From the NCBI GenBank assembly GCA_903903735.1, contig CAIUZV010000374.1, forward strand, positions 1 through 36,047: a DNA stretch of 36,047 nucleotides. The letters run 5' to 3'. This stretch comes from an uncultured beta proteobacterium. Its GTDB lineage: Bacteria > Pseudomonadota > Gammaproteobacteria > Burkholderiales > Burkholderiaceae_B. Positions 34,869 through 36,047 of the stretch are shown piece by piece. The position numbers were made by a program, and so were the translations under genes. How positions within the stretch are numbered: the stretch's first letter is position 1; each line of letters starts with the position of its first letter. Below the pieces are notes generated by a model. The model made no database searches. It was not told the DNA's origin and saw only the letters and a list, made by a program, of their open reading frames with translations.

Positions 34869-35888
34869 ATGTCCATTTCGAGACGCACCCTGTTGACTGG
34901 CGCTGGTGCCGGTGTCATCACCCTCGCCGCCCCGCTAAATAGCGTCTGGGCGCAATCCAAAGCAGAGTTTTCGTACAAATACGCGAACAACCTGCCGCTG
35001 ACGCACCCCATGAACATTCGTGCCAAAGAGATGGCCGACGCCGTTCAAAAAGATACCCAGGGGCGTGTTGAGATACGAATCTTCCCAAGTAGCCAGCTTG
35101 GTTCGGACACCGACATGCTGAGCCAGGTACGCAATGGTGGTGTGGAATTCTTCACGCTGTCAGGTCTGATCCTGGCAACGTTAGTCCCCGCGTCGTCCAT
35201 TACGGGCATTGGCTTTGCCTTTAGCGATTACAACGCAGTCTGGAAAGCACTCGACGGCGACCTCGGTGCTCATGTCCGCAGAGAGATCGGCAAGGCCAAC
35301 CTTGTTGCGATGGACAAAATCTGGGATAACGGTTTCCGTCAAATTACGTCCTCGACCAAGCCGATTCAAACCGCAGACGATTTGAAGGGTTTCAAAATCC
35401 GCGTTCCGGTGTCGCCACTTTGGACCTCCATGTTCAAAGCTTTCGACTCGGCACCTGCCTCCATCAACTTTAACGAGGTGTACAGCGCACTTCAGACAAA
35501 GATTGTCGACGGCCAGGAAAACCCACTCGCAATTATTGACACGGCAAAACTCAACGAAGTGCAGAAGTTCTGTTCAATCACCAATCACATGTGGGATGGC
35601 TTCTGGTTCCTCGCAAACCGTCGTGCCTGGGAGCGTCTGCCAGAGAAACTGCGTGACGTCGTTGCCGGTCATATCAACGCAGCCGGCATGAAAGAGCGTG
35701 CTGACGTTGCCGCAATGAATGCAGGCCTACAGAAGGGCCTAACCGAAAAAGGCATGATCTTTAATCAGACACAGGCCGACTCCTTCCGCGATCGTCTGCG
35801 TGCAGGTGGTTTCTACTCTGAATGGAAAGGCAAACTTGGAAATGAGGCATGGGAGTTGCTCGAAAAATCGAGCGGCAAACTGTCTTAA
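34869..35888 (+). CDS. TRAP transporter solute-binding protein (DctP family)
   Basis: A 339-residue periplasmic binding protein. The export signal SRRTLLTGAGAGVITLAAP with cleavage near VWAQ has a twin-arginine-like start. The mature protein shows the DctP layout: HPMNIRAKEMADAV, VEIRIFPSSQLGSD, the hinge DLKGFKIRVPVSPLW with the ligand-binding Arg, and VYSALQTKIVDGQENPLAII. Relatives bind C4-dicarboxylates or other organic acids; the ligand is unknown. GGAG (34858-34861) lies 7 bases before the ATG. It is followed by a terminator and then the probable small permease, the usual order of TRAP operons. Confidence 0.92.
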   Translation: MSISRRTLLTGAGAGVITLAAPLNSVWAQSKAEFSYKYANNLPLTHPMNIRAKEMADAVQKDTQGRVEIRIFPSSQLGSDTDMLSQVRNGGVEFFTLSGLILATLVPASSITGIGFAFSDYNAVWKALDGDLGAHVRREIGKANLVAMDKIWDNGFRQITSSTKPIQTADDLKGFKIRVPVSPLWTSMFKAFDSAPASINFNEVYSALQTKIVDGQENPLAIIDTAKLNEVQKFCSITNHMWDGFWFLANRRAWERLPEKLRDVVAGHINAAGMKERADVAAMNAGLQKGLTEKGMIFNQTQADSFRDRLRAGGFYSEWKGKLGNEAWELLEKSSGKLS

Positions 35889-35900
35889 AACAAAGGCGTT

Positions 35901-35927
35901 AAACGGACGAGCTCTGCTAGTCCGTTT
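35901..35927 (+). other. Hairpin after dctP
   Basis: AAACGGAC (35901-35908) pairs with GTCCGTTT (35920-35927), eight perfect base pairs with an 11-base loop. No T-run follows. It lies 12 bases after the TRAP binding-protein stop and 9 bases before the terminator hairpin; it may protect the 3' end of the message. Confidence 0.5.
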
Positions 35928-35936
35928 GTCACGACT

Positions 35937-35971
35937 CCGGGCGACTGTCCTTGCACAGCGCCCGGTTTTTT
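35937..35971 (+). terminator. Intrinsic terminator between the TRAP binding protein and permease genes
   Basis: CCGGGCG (35937-35943) pairs with CGCCCGG (35959-35965), with an extra inner stem CTGT/ACAG, and is followed by six T (35966-35971). This is a classical rho-independent terminator. Partial read-through would give more binding protein than permease, a usual need in TRAP systems. Confidence 0.75.
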
Positions 35972-35994
35972 ATATGACCTGAACGGGAATCGCC

Positions 35995-36047
35995 ATGTCG
36001 ACCGAGATCACCACACCGCCTCTGCCTATTGTCTCTCGCCTGCTCAA
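35995..36047 (+). CDS. N-terminus of a probable TRAP small permease (DctQ)
   Basis: Only the first 17 codons are in the window: MSTEITTPPLPIVSRLL. The start ATG 35995 has GGGA 8 bases upstream. The position after a DctP-type gene and the VSRLL ending, as in DctQ starts just before the first membrane helix, suggest a small permease. The sequence is too short to prove it. Confidence 0.5.
   Translation, partial: MSTEITTPPLPIVSRLL

Overview
The window looks like a chromosomal segment of a betaproteobacterium, most likely Burkholderiales and perhaps near Alcaligenaceae. The evidence is family-level: a BPSS1780-type membrane protein beside a homoserine kinase ThrB of the APH-fold type, a DusA with the beta/gammaproteobacterial motif set, a large single-chain PurL, and DUF2069, SelO and PPC/DUF296 proteins of the kind seen in that order. 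No ribosomal RNA, tRNA or CRISPR array was found, and no gene-free stretch reaches 300 bases.

Layout. 1-5082: housekeeping genes (partial selO, DUF2069, YihY/BrkB membrane protein, CBS-pair protein, dusA, thrB, BPSS1780 membrane protein). 5024-13937, minus strand: a tight ten-gene operon for a Tad-like type IVb pilus or secretion machine. In transcription order it has a Flp-like prepilin, a TadG-like protein, a TadE-like pseudopilin, an unrecognised exported protein, CpaB/RcpC, secretin CpaC/RcpA, an ATPase TadA with an N-terminal FHA domain, TadB, TadC and a DUF192 protein. No TadZ/CpaE, TadD or prepilin peptidase is present. 14033-20125: mixed metabolic genes (DSD1-type PLP enzyme, LpxL-like acyltransferase, double-hotdog thioesterase, nitronate monooxygenase-like flavoprotein, outer-membrane barrel, PPC/DUF296 protein). 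20266-23269: a translationally coupled acyl-CoA dehydrogenase - SDR - APH-family kinase operon that resembles a split ACAD10/ACAD11 or Lva module for 4-hydroxyacyl-CoA breakdown. 23435-26596: a small elastin-like secreted protein, a small AT-hook/ribbon-helix-like protein, and a three-gene operon (DUF4239 membrane protein, alpha/beta hydrolase, GNAT).

26641-27540: a short AT-rich insertion at the 3' end of guaA. The last 18 bases of guaA recur (16/18) at the far end, both copies encode TIEWE-stop, and the interval carries one FosX-like fosfomycin hydrolase gene with intact active-site residues. This looks like the remnant of a guaA-integrating genomic island. 27523-34740: purine genes guaA, guaB and purL, all on the minus strand. 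34869-36047: a TRAP transporter solute-binding protein, an intrinsic terminator, and the first codons of a probable small permease.

The two most interesting systems are the reduced Tad operon with its FHA-ATPase fusion and extra exported protein, and the guaA-anchored fosX mini-island with paired repeats that could be recombinase arm sites.
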